A DNA stretch of 64,000 bases, from positions 3,782,001-3,846,000 of the forward strand of contig JADJPE010000005.1 in the NCBI GenBank assembly GCA_016713425.1, written 5' to 3'. Below the pieces are notes generated by a model. That model had not been told where the DNA came from. It searched no databases and saw only the letters and a program-made list of their open reading frames with translations. Each line of letters opens with the position of its first letter. Positions within the stretch are counted from its first letter, which is position 1. The stretch is from Deltaproteobacteria bacterium (GTDB lineage Bacteria; Myxococcota; Kuafuiibacteriia; Kuafuiibacteriales; Kuafuiibacteriaceae). Below, piece by piece: positions 19,355-27,956 of this stretch. Position numbers and translations under genes: made by a program.

Positions 19355-21907
19355 CTACTCGCGATCGCGGTGCTGGTCTTGGACGCCGACGGCGCGGCGG
19401 CGCTGATCGTTGCGCGCCGCGATCTTGGCGCCCAGCAGATCACGAACTTCTGAATTCTGGTCGAGAAGGGCACCGAGCTCGGCACCCGACATGCAGAGGA
19501 GCTCTGATTCGGTCGTTGCGCGGACGGTCGCGGTGCGCGGGCTGCCGTCGATCGCAGCCGCCTCGCCGAAGATGTCGCCGGCCTTGAGGTGGGCTAGGAC
19601 GATCATTTCAGCGCCGTCGCCGGTTGCGGGGGCGGGCGTCCGGTGGGTCGTTACGAGCATTTCGCCCCGCTTGATGGCGTAGAATTCGTCGCCGATCTCG
19701 CCCTCCTTCACGACCACCTCGCCGGGAGCGCAGGTCCGGAACGAGAATCGCCGGGCAAAGTCTTGGCGGGCGCGCGTGCTGAGGTGCCCGAAGACTTGGC
19801 TCTTGAGCAGGATGTTTTGGGCGACGCGTTCTTTGTAGAATTGCTGAAGCGACGCCTCGATCGCAGGATATCGGCTCAGCAGCCCGCCGAGCGCTTGCTG
19901 GGTGATCTCGATGAGCGTAACCGGCTCGAACGCCTCCACGGTTGCGGTTCTGGGCTCGTTCGAGAAGAAGCTCTGCTCGCCAAAGCAGTCGCCATCCGAC
20001 AAAGACGTCAAGAATGTCCGGCGCCCTAGGAAGTCGCCCGTCGATACGACGACGCGTCCCCGACCTACGATGTAGAGCGCCGTCCCAGGAGCGCCTTCCT
20101 TGATGATGGTCTGACCGGTGTCGAAGCGACGAAGGGTGATCGCGTTGACAAAGGCGACCAAGGCGTCGGCGTCCAACGTCCCGACGATGGGGCTCGGGTT
20201 GAAGACGCGTGGGGCGTCTGCGACGCGCTGTTCAGCACCTCGGGCTTCTTCTCCGCGATCGGGCTCGAGGAGCGCGCGACACCTGGTCAGCTCTTCGGTG
20301 TCTGCTCCACCTCCGAGGGCGTCCCAAAGTGCTTCGTGCGGCAGGCCGGCGAGTACGCGAAGTCGCTTGATCTCGGACTCGAGTTCGCTTGGGTCCGTCG
20401 GGCGCGCACCGTCCGCGGCATGACGCTTCGCGCTGGCCTGAGCTCTTTCGCTTCCCTGCGTCTTGTCGCTTCCCTGCGTTTCATCGCTTGCGTCGTGCTT
20501 GGCCGCTTCGTCGAGGAGCTCTCGGTAGATTGTGGTTGCTTGCACCAAATACCCATGTTGCGCAAACTTTGCAGCGGCGACCTTCAGCCACGTCGTATAG
20601 GCGCGCAGGTTGCCGAGATCCCGATGGCGGCGCCCGAGATCAACCAGTGTCCATAGGCTTGGAATCCGTTGGAACTGCGCGCGCAGTCTGTCGATCTCAG
20701 GATCGCGCGCCCGCTCATTCTCGGGATCGCGGCTTGGCTGATTCCGGTGCTCGCTTTCGAGCCCGCTTTCGAGCCTGCTTTCGAGCCCGCTCTCCTGCTC
20801 GCTCTGTTGACGCCTCGGGTGGACGCCCTTGTGCGCGCCTCGTCGATCGCCTTCGTCTTCGCTCTCCCGAACGTTGCCCGGCTCCCCGAGCGTGTACGTT
20901 GCGCCTTCCGCGACGCGGTGGGTCGGGCCGACGGCCGCCGCAAGCGACGTGTCGAGGGTGGTGCTCGGCTGAATCCGGGGCACCCGATCGTTCCAGGCCG
21001 CCGAAACGATCTCCTTGAGGCGGAATGCACTGGCGTCCGGGAATCGACGGCCGAGGATCCCGCCCAGAGCCTCCGCGGCCGCCCGTGCGTCGCTGAGCCG
21101 CGCGTTGCGGTCCCGCGTGAGCAGGCCAAGCACGATCTCATCGATCTCGGACGGAACCTCGGCGTTGCTGCGACTCGGGGGCAGGATAGGCGCGAACTCA
21201 ACCGCCTCGCGCGTGTCGTCGTCGTCGGTGCGGGCGAAAAGGCGCTTGTTCGTCAGCAACTCGTGGAGGATCACGCCGGCAGACCACAGGTCGGTCCGAA
21301 CGTCCAGGTTCGCACCCGCGAGCTGCTCCGGTGACGCGTAGGCCAGCTTTCCGAGGACCCAGCCTGTCTCGGAGCGATCACAGCTCGTGGCTGCGCGCGC
21401 AATGCCGAAGTCGCTCACTTTGACGTGCCCCTCGAACGACACGAGAACATTCTGTGGGCTGACGTCCCGATGGATGATCCCGCGCTCCGAAGTGACCGAC
21501 GTTTGGAGGCTGTGCGCGTGGGCCAGCCCGGCAAACACGTCGTGCATGATCCGGAGCGCCATGCTGACCGGAAGTGCACGGCACGTCTTTCGGAGTCGGC
21601 GCGCGAGCAACGCCAGGTCGACGCCATCCACGAACTCCATGGCCATGAAGTAGTCGTCGTCCACCCGTCCGAAGTCGAAGACCTGCACGATGTTGGGGTG
21701 GCTCAAGGCCACCGTGAGCTTCGCCTCGTCGATGAACATCGACACGAACTGCGCGCTTCCCGAGTACTCCGGTTTCATTCGCTTGATCGCGAGACGCTTC
21801 TCGAACCCGCCGATCGACGAGGAACGGGCAAGCCAAACTTCCGCCATACCGCCGGACGCAATCGGTGCGAGCAGCTGGTACTTCCCGAAAGCCTCGCCCG
21901 GCTCCAT
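19355..21907 (-). CDS. Ser/Thr kinase with two cyclic-nucleotide-binding domains
   Basis: 850 aa. The N-terminal kinase (about 10-285) appears catalytically complete: GGMAEVWLA loop, AIKRMKP lysine, HRDVSPQN loop, SDFGIAR and the APE-equivalent SPEQLAG. A charged linker carries GLES repeats, followed by a TPR-like helical region. Two cyclic-nucleotide-binding domains follow (about 580-700 and 705-835), each with the phosphate-binding cassette pattern: GDCFGEQSFFSNEPRTATV and GDIFGEAAAIDGSPRTATV. The Arg that contacts the cyclic phosphate is present in both. This suggests a kinase gated by cAMP/cGMP, with the domain order reversed from eukaryotic PKG. It converges on mglA. Start MEPGEAF at 21907 is chosen over 21925. 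Confidence 0.9.
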   Translation of the reverse strand: MEPGEAFGKYQLLAPIASGGMAEVWLARSSSIGGFEKRLAIKRMKPEYSGSAQFVSMFIDEAKLTVALSHPNIVQVFDFGRVDDDYFMAMEFVDGVDLALLARRLRKTCRALPVSMALRIMHDVFAGLAHAHSLQTSVTSERGIIHRDVSPQNVLVSFEGHVKVSDFGIARAATSCDRSETGWVLGKLAYASPEQLAGANLDVRTDLWSAGVILHELLTNKRLFARTDDDDTREAVEFAPILPPSRSNAEVPSEIDEIVLGLLTRDRNARLSDARAAAEALGGILGRRFPDASAFRLKEIVSAAWNDRVPRIQPSTTLDTSLAAAVGPTHRVAEGATYTLGEPGNVRESEDEGDRRGAHKGVHPRRQQSEQESGLESRLESGLESEHRNQPSRDPENERARDPEIDRLRAQFQRIPSLWTLVDLGRRHRDLGNLRAYTTWLKVAAAKFAQHGYLVQATTIYRELLDEAAKHDASDETQGSDKTQGSERAQASAKRHAADGARPTDPSELESEIKRLRVLAGLPHEALWDALGGGADTEELTRCRALLEPDRGEEARGAEQRVADAPRVFNPSPIVGTLDADALVAFVNAITLRRFDTGQTIIKEGAPGTALYIVGRGRVVVSTGDFLGRRTFLTSLSDGDCFGEQSFFSNEPRTATVEAFEPVTLIEITQQALGGLLSRYPAIEASLQQFYKERVAQNILLKSQVFGHLSTRARQDFARRFSFRTCAPGEVVVKEGEIGDEFYAIKRGEMLVTTHRTPAPATGDGAEMIVLAHLKAGDIFGEAAAIDGSPRTATVRATTESELLCMSGAELGALLDQNSEVRDLLGAKIAARNDQRRRAVGVQDQHRDRE

Positions 21908-22036
21908 GCCGGAGACCTTTAGCACGTTCGGCTCTTTGTCAGAGAGCTGCCGCCGAATCCGTGCTGATGGCCTTCATGATGATGGCCTTCGCTTGACCCT
22001 TGGTGCCCATGTACGACACGCTCCTTTCTCACGCCG

Positions 22037-22411
22037 ATGCGACCCGAACTCGGAAGATTTCTGGAAAATCGGCCCCACGCTGTCGTTTCACTTGTCAACG
22101 TCCTTCGAGACCTGGTGTCCGGCTTGGGCTCCGACACCACCGAAGCGCTCGAAGGACGAGAGGTTGTCTTCGGGCGGGGCGATGCGACCGGTCGCGGCTT
22201 CCTTCGGGCGACGCCCCTCGAGACGGGGGTCATGCTTTCGTTTCCGGCTGGCCACCTCGTTTTCGACCCTGCCCATCGGGCCAAGGGCCTTCGCGGTGCC
22301 GAGACGCGGCTGATGCTCGGCGATGTGCACGACCTCGATGGCTACATCCGACGAATGATTTCATCGGCTTATGAACTCGAAGCGCCAAGCTACGACGAGT
22401 TCTTTCGATGA
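22037..22411 (+). CDS. Small protein, possibly DUF1801/DUF5655-like
   Basis: 124 aa. The central part GFLRATPLETGVMLSFPAGHLVFDP followed by a DLDGYIRRMISSAYELE helix resembles the compact alpha/beta fold of DUF1801/DUF5655 (YdhG-like) proteins, which are uncharacterised. No signal peptide or membrane segment. It stands between the divergent CNB kinase and the MerR/isc operon, and ends 13 bp before the putative isc promoter. The family link is tentative. Confidence 0.55.
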   Translation: MRPELGRFLENRPHAVVSLVNVLRDLVSGLGSDTTEALEGREVVFGRGDATGRGFLRATPLETGVMLSFPAGHLVFDPAHRAKGLRGAETRLMLGDVHDLDGYIRRMISSAYELEAPSYDEFFR

Positions 22412-22423
22412 CTTAAACAGAAC

Positions 22424-22453
22424 TTGACCCATGCGGAAGATTCCTCGTACCTT
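22424..22453 (+). promoter_or_regulatory. Putative sigma-70-type promoter of the MerR-isc operon
   Basis: TTGACC at 22424-22429 and TACCTT at 22448-22453 are separated by 18 bp, in the spacer upstream of the MerR gene. The -35 is good and the -10 weak. A 26-bp palindrome starts 8 bp downstream, in the expected transcription-start region. Not experimentally supported. Confidence 0.4.
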
Positions 22454-22460
22454 CCAACCT

Positions 22461-22486
22461 GGAACCTGACGCACGCGTTAGGTTCC
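22461..22486. promoter_or_regulatory. 26-bp palindrome, candidate operator of the isc operon
   Basis: Outer arms GGAACCT/AGGTTCC and inner arms ACGC/GCGT are perfectly complementary, with one mismatched pair between them and a 2-bp centre. A weaker extension (ccaacc/ggctgg) continues on both sides. It lies 20 bp before the GTG of the MerR-type regulator that heads the operon. It could be the operator for autoregulation, or a hairpin in the leader RNA. Confidence 0.55.
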
Positions 22487-22506
22487 GGCTGGTTTAGAGG
22501 GTCATC

Positions 22507-23034
22507 GTGGACACGCTTGTTTCAATCGACGAAGTGGGTCTCGGCCGCAGGCTGAGGATCGGTGATCTTGCGCGCGTCTCACAGAAGAGCGCACGGGCGC
22601 TTCGGCTCTACGAAGGTATGGGGCTTTTAGGCTCGCATCGAACGGTGGGCGGTCATCGCTACTATTCCGAGCACGCCCTGACTCGCTTGATCTGGATCGA
22701 CAAGCTTCAGGCCTTGGGTTTTTCGCTTCCGCAGATTCGTGAGCTCCTTGATGCGCTTCAGGCTGCGAATACTGCACCGGAGGCGATGAACCGCATTCGG
22801 GAGATTTACGAAGAGAAGCTTGCGGAGACGCGCGCTCAAGTCGAGACCCTAAAGACGTTGGCTGGGGAGCTCGAAGACAGCTTGCGCTACCTCGATGGCT
22901 GTCAGGTGTGCGACCCGGGGCATGTTCTCAATGCGTGTGCCGTTTGCGATCAGCCGCACGCGGTGGATCCGCCGACACTCATTTTGGGGATCCACCGTCA
23001 TCAGAATCAGAGCGAAGGATCTGGAGATTCGTGA
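22507..23034 (+). CDS. MerR-family regulator with C-terminal CxxC-x8-CxxC
   Basis: 175 aa starting at GTG. The MerR DNA-binding domain is clear: LRIGDLARVSQKSARALRLYE, GLL, then GGHRYYSEHALTRLIWIDKLQALGFSLPQIREL, followed by the dimerisation helix (about 95-130). The C-terminus carries CQVCDPGHVLNACAVC, four Cys arranged CxxC-x8-CxxC, then a His-containing tail. This could bind a Fe-S cluster or zinc. The gene heads iscS-iscU-iscA-hscB-hscA with a 2-bp gap to iscS, the place where IscR stands in Escherichia coli. The inference is a Fe-S- or metal-responsive regulator of the operon. Confidence 0.88.
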   Translation: MDTLVSIDEVGLGRRLRIGDLARVSQKSARALRLYEGMGLLGSHRTVGGHRYYSEHALTRLIWIDKLQALGFSLPQIRELLDALQAANTAPEAMNRIREIYEEKLAETRAQVETLKTLAGELEDSLRYLDGCQVCDPGHVLNACAVCDQPHAVDPPTLILGIHRHQNQSEGSGDS

Positions 23035-23036
23035 CA

Positions 23037-24401
23037 ATGAAGTTGCCGGTATACATGGACTACAATGCGACCACGCCGCTGGACCCGCGCGTGTTGGAGG
23101 CGATGGAGCCTTACCTCAAGGACCGCTTTGGCAATGCTGCGTCGCGATCGCACGCCTTTGGCTGGGTCGCCGAAGAGGCGGTGGAGACCGCGCGCGCTCA
23201 GCTCGCATCGCTTGTTGGGGCGACGCCAGCGGAGATCATTTGGACATCTGGTGCGACGGAAGCGAACAACCTGGCTCTCAAGGGCGTTGCGCATATGTAC
23301 GGCATGACGGACGCCGACAAGCTGCTTCTCGATGCGATCGCAGGTGGACACCGCGACGGATCGATCGCGGACGCTCAGTCCAAGGTCCCCGCGAGACTGG
23401 GGCTCGTCGATCTCGACCAGATTGCTGAGAAGGGGGCCTTCGAGCTGTTCAAAGACCGCGGCGACCACATCATCACGGTCGCGACCGAGCACAAGGCGGT
23501 GCTCGATGCGGCGAAGCGGCTCGAGAAAGAGGGCTTTCGCGTGACCTACCTGCCCGTGAAGAAGAACGGGCTCATCGACCTCGATGTCCTCGAGGCCGCC
23601 ATCACGCCCAAGACGATCCTTGTTTCGGTCATGTTCGCAAACAACGAGATCGGAGTGCTCCAACCGATCGCCGAGATCGGCGCGCTTTGCCGCCAGCATC
23701 ACGTTCTGTTCCACACGGATGCCGTGCAGGCGGTGGGCAAGGTCCCCGTCGATGTCAACGCAATGCAGATCGACCTCATGTCGATCTCGGCGCACAAGAT
23801 GTACGGACCAAAGGGCATCGGGGCGTTGTTCGTACGGCGTCGAAAGCCGCGCGTTCGTCTCGAAGCTTTGATCGATGGCGGTGGCCACGAGCGAGGCATG
23901 CGAAGTGGCACGCTCAACGTGCCGGGCATCGTGGGTTTTGGCGCGGCTGCGGCCGCGTGCGCCGACGGCATGAAGGACGAGATCGCACGCCTGACGGCGC
24001 TTCGGACCCGTTTTTGGGAGCGTCTCAAGCGCGACCTCGACGAGATCCACCTGAACGGTGACGCCGAGCAGCGTCTTCCCGGCAATCTCAACATCTCGTT
24101 CGCCTACGTGGAGGGCGAAGCGATGATGATGGCGATCAAAGACGTGGCGGTTTCGTCCGGGTCGGCATGCACGTCGGCATCACTCGAGCCCTCGTATGTC
24201 CTGCGGGCGCTCGGGGTGGGCGACGACTTGGCGCACAGTTCGATTCGCTTTGGTCTCGGGCGATTCACGACGCAAGAGGAGGTCGACTTTGTGGCCGACC
24301 TCGTGATTTCGCGGGTGAAGAAGCTGCGCGAGATGTCCCCGCTTTATGAGATGGCCAAAGAGGGCATCGATTTGAACAGCATCGAATGGGCGGCCCACTG
24401 A
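23037..24401 (+). CDS. iscS: Cysteine desulfurase IscS, with about 45-residue insertion
   Basis: PLP enzyme that takes sulfur from cysteine for Fe-S assembly. 454 aa, against about 404 in Escherichia coli. Conserved parts are MDYNATTPLDPRV, TSGATEANNLALKGV, TEHKAVLD, HTDAVQAVGK, the PLP Lys254 in SAHKMYGPKG, and the persulfide Cys378 in SSGSACTSASLEP. The extra length sits between ALKGVAHMYG and HIITVATEHK, where a mostly acidic/helical stretch is inserted. It starts 2 bp after the MerR stop, so translation is likely coupled. The ATG choice is certain because MKLPVYMDYNATTP is the family start. Confidence 0.95.
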   Translation: MKLPVYMDYNATTPLDPRVLEAMEPYLKDRFGNAASRSHAFGWVAEEAVETARAQLASLVGATPAEIIWTSGATEANNLALKGVAHMYGMTDADKLLLDAIAGGHRDGSIADAQSKVPARLGLVDLDQIAEKGAFELFKDRGDHIITVATEHKAVLDAAKRLEKEGFRVTYLPVKKNGLIDLDVLEAAITPKTILVSVMFANNEIGVLQPIAEIGALCRQHHVLFHTDAVQAVGKVPVDVNAMQIDLMSISAHKMYGPKGIGALFVRRRKPRVRLEALIDGGGHERGMRSGTLNVPGIVGFGAAAAACADGMKDEIARLTALRTRFWERLKRDLDEIHLNGDAEQRLPGNLNISFAYVEGEAMMMAIKDVAVSSGSACTSASLEPSYVLRALGVGDDLAHSSIRFGLGRFTTQEEVDFVADLVISRVKKLREMSPLYEMAKEGIDLNSIEWAAH

Positions 24402-24435
24402 AAGTGACGGCAGACCGCCGAGGAGCAAACGAGAT

Positions 24436-24876
24436 ATGGCCTACAACGAAAAAGTTATCGACCATTACGAGAATCCCCGAAACGTTGGGACGCTCGACAA
24501 GAGCGACGAGAACGTGGGCACGGGACTCGTCGGTGCGCCGGCCTGTGGCGACGTCATGCGCCTTCAGATCAGGGTGAACGACGAGGGTATCATCGAGGAT
24601 GCCAAGTTCAAGACCTTCGGATGTGGCTCGGCGATTGCGTCGTCTTCGCTGGTGACCGAGTGGGTGAAAGGCAAGTCCGTTGTTTTTGCGGAAGGACTGA
24701 AGAACCAGGCGATCGTCGAAGAGCTGTCGCTGCCGCCGGTCAAGGTCCACTGCTCGGTCTTGGCTGAGGATGCGATCAAGGCAGCAGTCGCGGACTGGCG
24801 GAACAAGAAGGCCGCTGTGCGGAAGGCGAATGAGCGCGAGACGACCTCACCTGAGCTGAGGGAGCAGACGAGCTGA
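24436..24876 (+). CDS. iscU: Iron-sulfur cluster scaffold IscU
   Basis: 146 aa. It starts MAYNEKVIDHYENPRNVG and has all three ligand cysteines at the usual numbers: Cys37 (APACGDV), Cys63 (FGCGSA) and Cys106 (KVHCSVLAEDA). The chaperone recognition motif LPPVK (99-103) is intact, matching HscA downstream. The C-terminal tail (from about 128) is extended and ends inside a 17-bp tandem duplication (24853-24886), so the stop codon lies in the second repeat copy. 34 bp after iscS. Confidence 0.97.
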   Translation: MAYNEKVIDHYENPRNVGTLDKSDENVGTGLVGAPACGDVMRLQIRVNDEGIIEDAKFKTFGCGSAIASSSLVTEWVKGKSVVFAEGLKNQAIVEELSLPPVKVHCSVLAEDAIKAAVADWRNKKAAVRKANERETTSPELREQTS

Positions 24877-24985
24877 GGGAGCAGACGAGCTTGAGGTACG
24901 AAGTGCTGAGCATCAGTCCTGGATCAGCTGTGCATCAGCTATGCATCGGGCTGTGTATCAGCTGTGCATCAGCTGTGCATCAGCA
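24853..24985 (+). repeat. Repeats across the iscU 3' end and iscU-iscA spacer
   Basis: Two perfect 17-bp units (gagctgagggagcagac) at 24853-24869 and 24870-24886; the iscU TGA (24874-24876) lies in the second. After a short gap, about five imperfect 11-bp atcagctgtgc units fill roughly 24923-24985. The 174-bp spacer before iscA holds no gene. Confidence 0.85.
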
Positions 24986-25050
24986 CAAGCCGGGTTGAAC
25001 ATCGGGCGGGTTGAGCATCAGGCGCGTTGAGAGCGAGAAGGAGCACGACC

Positions 25051-25431
25051 ATGGCGCTGGACATCATTCAAGAGACAAAGCCGTCGTCGGCGACGGGAAC
25101 GATCGAGATTACCGACAAGGCGTCGGCGGCGATCTCGAAGTACCTCAAGGCAAACGATGCACCCGAGGGTGCGGGTCTTCGAATCGGTCTGCGCGGCGGC
25201 GGGTGTAGCGGGCTTTCGTATCACCTGGACGTCGAGGCGCACCCGAGACCGACGGATCACGTCATCCAAACCTCGGCTGGTCCGAACGTCTACGTCGACC
25301 CGAAGAGTCTCATCTATCTCCAAGGGTCGGTGCTCGATTATGTGTCGGGCCTCATGGAGTCGGGCTTCAAATTCTTGAATCCGAAGGCCGGCAAGGCGTG
25401 CGGCTGTGGCGAGAGCTTCTCGCCCCTTTGA
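25051..25431 (+). CDS. iscA: A-type Fe-S carrier IscA/HesB
   Basis: 126 aa. The A-type signature is present: GGGCSGLSYHLDVE with the first Cys, and CGCGESF with the C-terminal Cys pair. The protein accepts and delivers Fe-S clusters. ATG 25051 has a good ribosome-binding site (AAGGAG 25038-25043, 7-bp spacing) and is preferred to the in-frame ATG at 25027. About 20 extra N-terminal residues precede the family core. Its TGA overlaps the ATG of hscB (TGATG). Confidence 0.95.
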   Translation: MALDIIQETKPSSATGTIEITDKASAAISKYLKANDAPEGAGLRIGLRGGGCSGLSYHLDVEAHPRPTDHVIQTSAGPNVYVDPKSLIYLQGSVLDYVSGLMESGFKFLNPKAGKACGCGESFSPL

Positions 25432-26042
25432 TGTCGATCGAGGTTTCTTCTTTCATGGCCAAATGTTGGTCCTGCGGCGCAGAACGTCGCGATGCGTTTT
25501 TTTGCGGGTCCTGCGAAAAGATCCAGCCGATCGCTGCGACGACGACCCACTTTGACTTGCTCGATATCCCGCCGCGATTTGCGGTGCCGTCGGAGGTCCT
25601 CGATCGCGCTTTTCGCACCAAATCAAAGCGTGTCCACCCAGATCGATATGGCGCCCATTCGAGCATCGAGCGACGCCTTGCGCTCGATCATACGGCACGC
25701 ATCAACGAAGCCTATCGCGCACTCAAGACGCCTGCCTCGCGCGCCGAATATCTTTTGACCCTGGAAGGCGTGGATATCGGCCGCGAGGATGCGCGCACCC
25801 AGAACCCTGGGCTCTTGATGGCCTTGCTCGAGACGCAAGAAGCGATCGAGGTGATGCATGATCGTCAGGCGCTTCTCGATGAGAAGTCGCGCATCGAGGC
25901 GCGGCGCGATTCGCTTCTCGCGGGGGTCGGCCGGTATTTCGACGAAGGCGTGGGCACTCGGCAAGATGTGGTCGACGCGCTTACGGAGTTGAGGTACCTG
26001 AGCAGGATTCTCGAGACGATCTCGAGGCGGTTGGAGGATTGA
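25431..26042 (+). CDS. hscB: Co-chaperone HscB with N-terminal zinc finger
   Basis: 203 aa J-protein that brings IscU to HscA. An N-terminal CWSCGAERRDAFFCGSC (two CxxC pairs) forms a putative zinc finger like that of mitochondrial HSCB; the Escherichia coli protein lacks it. The J domain begins THFDLLDIPPRF and contains the HPD motif (KRVHPDRYG). The C-terminal three-helix bundle binds IscU. ATG 25431 overlaps the iscA stop by one base; a second ATG at 25455 directly before the finger is also possible. Confidence 0.93.
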   Translation: MSIEVSSFMAKCWSCGAERRDAFFCGSCEKIQPIAATTTHFDLLDIPPRFAVPSEVLDRAFRTKSKRVHPDRYGAHSSIERRLALDHTARINEAYRALKTPASRAEYLLTLEGVDIGREDARTQNPGLLMALLETQEAIEVMHDRQALLDEKSRIEARRDSLLAGVGRYFDEGVGTRQDVVDALTELRYLSRILETISRRLED

Positions 26043-26046
26043 GGAT

Positions 26047-27951
26047 ATGGGGCTTCTGCAGATCGGCGGCAGCGCACGAGCCAAGTGCGCGGGACGGGTC
26101 GTGGGCATCGACCTCGGGACGACCTACTCGCTCGTCGCGAACGTCCAAGATGGAACGCCGTCGGTGATCGAGGACGACGCGGGACGCGTTACGCTCCCGT
26201 CGGTCGTGTGGTTCGGCCCGGATGGGGCGATCGAGGTGGGTTACCAAGCCCGCGAGCGTGCCGGGGCGCGCGCCGAGACCACGATTGCGTCGGCGAAGCG
26301 CTTCATGGGTCGAAGTCACGCGGAAGCGCAGAGCCTCGAGGAGCTCACGCCGTACCGATTCCACGGGTCCTCATCAGGTGCGGTCGTCTACTTTGATCTC
26401 GGAGAGGGTCGTCGTACGACTCCGATCGAAGTTTCGGCGCATGTGCTGATTGCGTTGAAGCGCCGCGCGGAGGCGGCGCTGGGCGGCACCTTGGATGGCG
26501 CCGTCATAACCGTTCCGGCTTATTTTGACGACGCTCAGCGTCAGGCGACCAAGGATGCGGCTCGGCTCGCCGGCCTCAATGTTCTGCGTCTCCTCAACGA
26601 GCCGACTTCGGCGGCGTTGGCTTATGGGCTCGACAAACGACGCGAGGGTCTGTTCGCGGTCTTCGATCTCGGCGGTGGGACGTTCGACATCTCGTTGTTG
26701 CGACTCGAGGATGGCGTCTTTCAGGTGCTGACGACGGGGGGCGATGCTCGACTCGGCGGCGACGACTTCGACCGAGCGATCGCTGAGCATTTCTTGCGCG
26801 AGGCCGGCGTCATCTCGCCGACCTCGGATGCGGAGGGTGTGGGTGTGGGTGTGGGTGTGGACGTCGGCGACGTCGAGCCCGCGCTGGCGTCGGCGGCGCT
26901 TGCGGCGGCCCGCGAAGCCAAGGAACGCCTGACGGATGCCGAGAAGACGCAGATCGAGATCGCGGGCCGAACATTCGAACTCACGCGCACCCAATTTGAC
27001 TCCTTGATCGAGCCGACGCTGGAGCGGGTGCGGGGACCGGTGACGCGGGTCTTGAAAGATGCCGGCCTCGAGGGCCGCGAACTCGATGGGGTCGTTCTGG
27101 TGGGTGGCTCGACGCGCGTTCCGCGTGTTCGCTCGTTCGTTGAGACGCTCTTCGGACAGAAGCCGCTTTCTGACCTCGACCCAGATCGTGTCGTCGCGCT
27201 TGGGGCGGCGATTCAGGCCGATCTCTTGGCCGGCGACGGGCCGCGCGACGACGTCTTGTTGCTCGACGTGCTGCCACTTTCGCTTGGACTCGAGATCATG
27301 GGCGGCGCCGTCGAGAAGATCCTCCACCGAAACCAGGCGATTCCCGCGACCGCAAAGCAGGAGTTCACGACGTACGCAGATCAGCAGACGGGCATGGAGT
27401 TCCATGTTGTCCAAGGAGAGCGCGAGCTCGTCAGCGATTGTCGATCGCTCGCACGTTTCTCGCTCGGGAACCTGCCGCCGATGGGTGCGGGACAAGCTCG
27501 TGTGCTCGTGACCTTTAGCGTCGATGCGGACGGCATTCTTCATGTCTCCGCGGAAGAGAAAGCGACCGGCCGCACGGCTTCGGTCCAGGTCAAACCATCC
27601 TATGGGCTCGATGATGAGACGGTCGAGCGGATGATCCTCGAATCGTTTGAGCACGCCCAAGAAGACCTCAACCAGAAACTTCTCATCGAAGCCCGCACCG
27701 AAGCCGAGAGAATCTTGGCTGCGCTCAAGAAGGCGCTGGTCGAAGACGCGGACCTCATCGCACCGGACGAGCTGGGCGCGTTCGAGACCGAGACGCACGC
27801 GCTCCGCGAGGCGATGGGCGGAACGAGTCATCGGCGCATCGAAGAGTGCCGCGATCGGCTCGACACGCTGACCGCCGATTTTGCTGTGCGTCGCATGAAT
27901 CGGTCTCTTCAGAAGTCCCTCGAAGGTCAGAAGGCTGATAGCCTCCTTTGA
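26047..27951 (+). CDS. hscA: Hsp70-type chaperone HscA
   Basis: 634 aa. The ATPase domain shows GIDLGTTYSLVA, VITVPAYFDDAQRQATKDAA, LLNEPTSAALAYGLD, VFDLGGGTFDISLL and VVLVGGSTRVPRVR. The substrate domain and helical lid follow from about 400. It drives cluster release from IscU with HscB. A (GV)n insert at about residues 263-275, from a 6-bp repeat (26835-26858), lies in a loop of the ATPase domain and is not family-typical. 4 bp after hscB. Confidence 0.96.
   Translation: MGLLQIGGSARAKCAGRVVGIDLGTTYSLVANVQDGTPSVIEDDAGRVTLPSVVWFGPDGAIEVGYQARERAGARAETTIASAKRFMGRSHAEAQSLEELTPYRFHGSSSGAVVYFDLGEGRRTTPIEVSAHVLIALKRRAEAALGGTLDGAVITVPAYFDDAQRQATKDAARLAGLNVLRLLNEPTSAALAYGLDKRREGLFAVFDLGGGTFDISLLRLEDGVFQVLTTGGDARLGGDDFDRAIAEHFLREAGVISPTSDAEGVGVGVGVDVGDVEPALASAALAAAREAKERLTDAEKTQIEIAGRTFELTRTQFDSLIEPTLERVRGPVTRVLKDAGLEGRELDGVVLVGGSTRVPRVRSFVETLFGQKPLSDLDPDRVVALGAAIQADLLAGDGPRDDVLLLDVLPLSLGLEIMGGAVEKILHRNQAIPATAKQEFTTYADQQTGMEFHVVQGERELVSDCRSLARFSLGNLPPMGAGQARVLVTFSVDADGILHVSAEEKATGRTASVQVKPSYGLDDETVERMILESFEHAQEDLNQKLLIEARTEAERILAALKKALVEDADLIAPDELGAFETETHALREAMGGTSHRRIEECRDRLDTLTADFAVRRMNRSLQKSLEGQKADSLL
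26835..26858 (+). repeat. (GGGTGT)4 array in hscA
   Basis: Four GGGTGT units in frame in hscA, coding alternating Gly-Val in a loop of the ATPase domain. Confidence 0.9.
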
Positions 27952-27956
27952 CCGCG

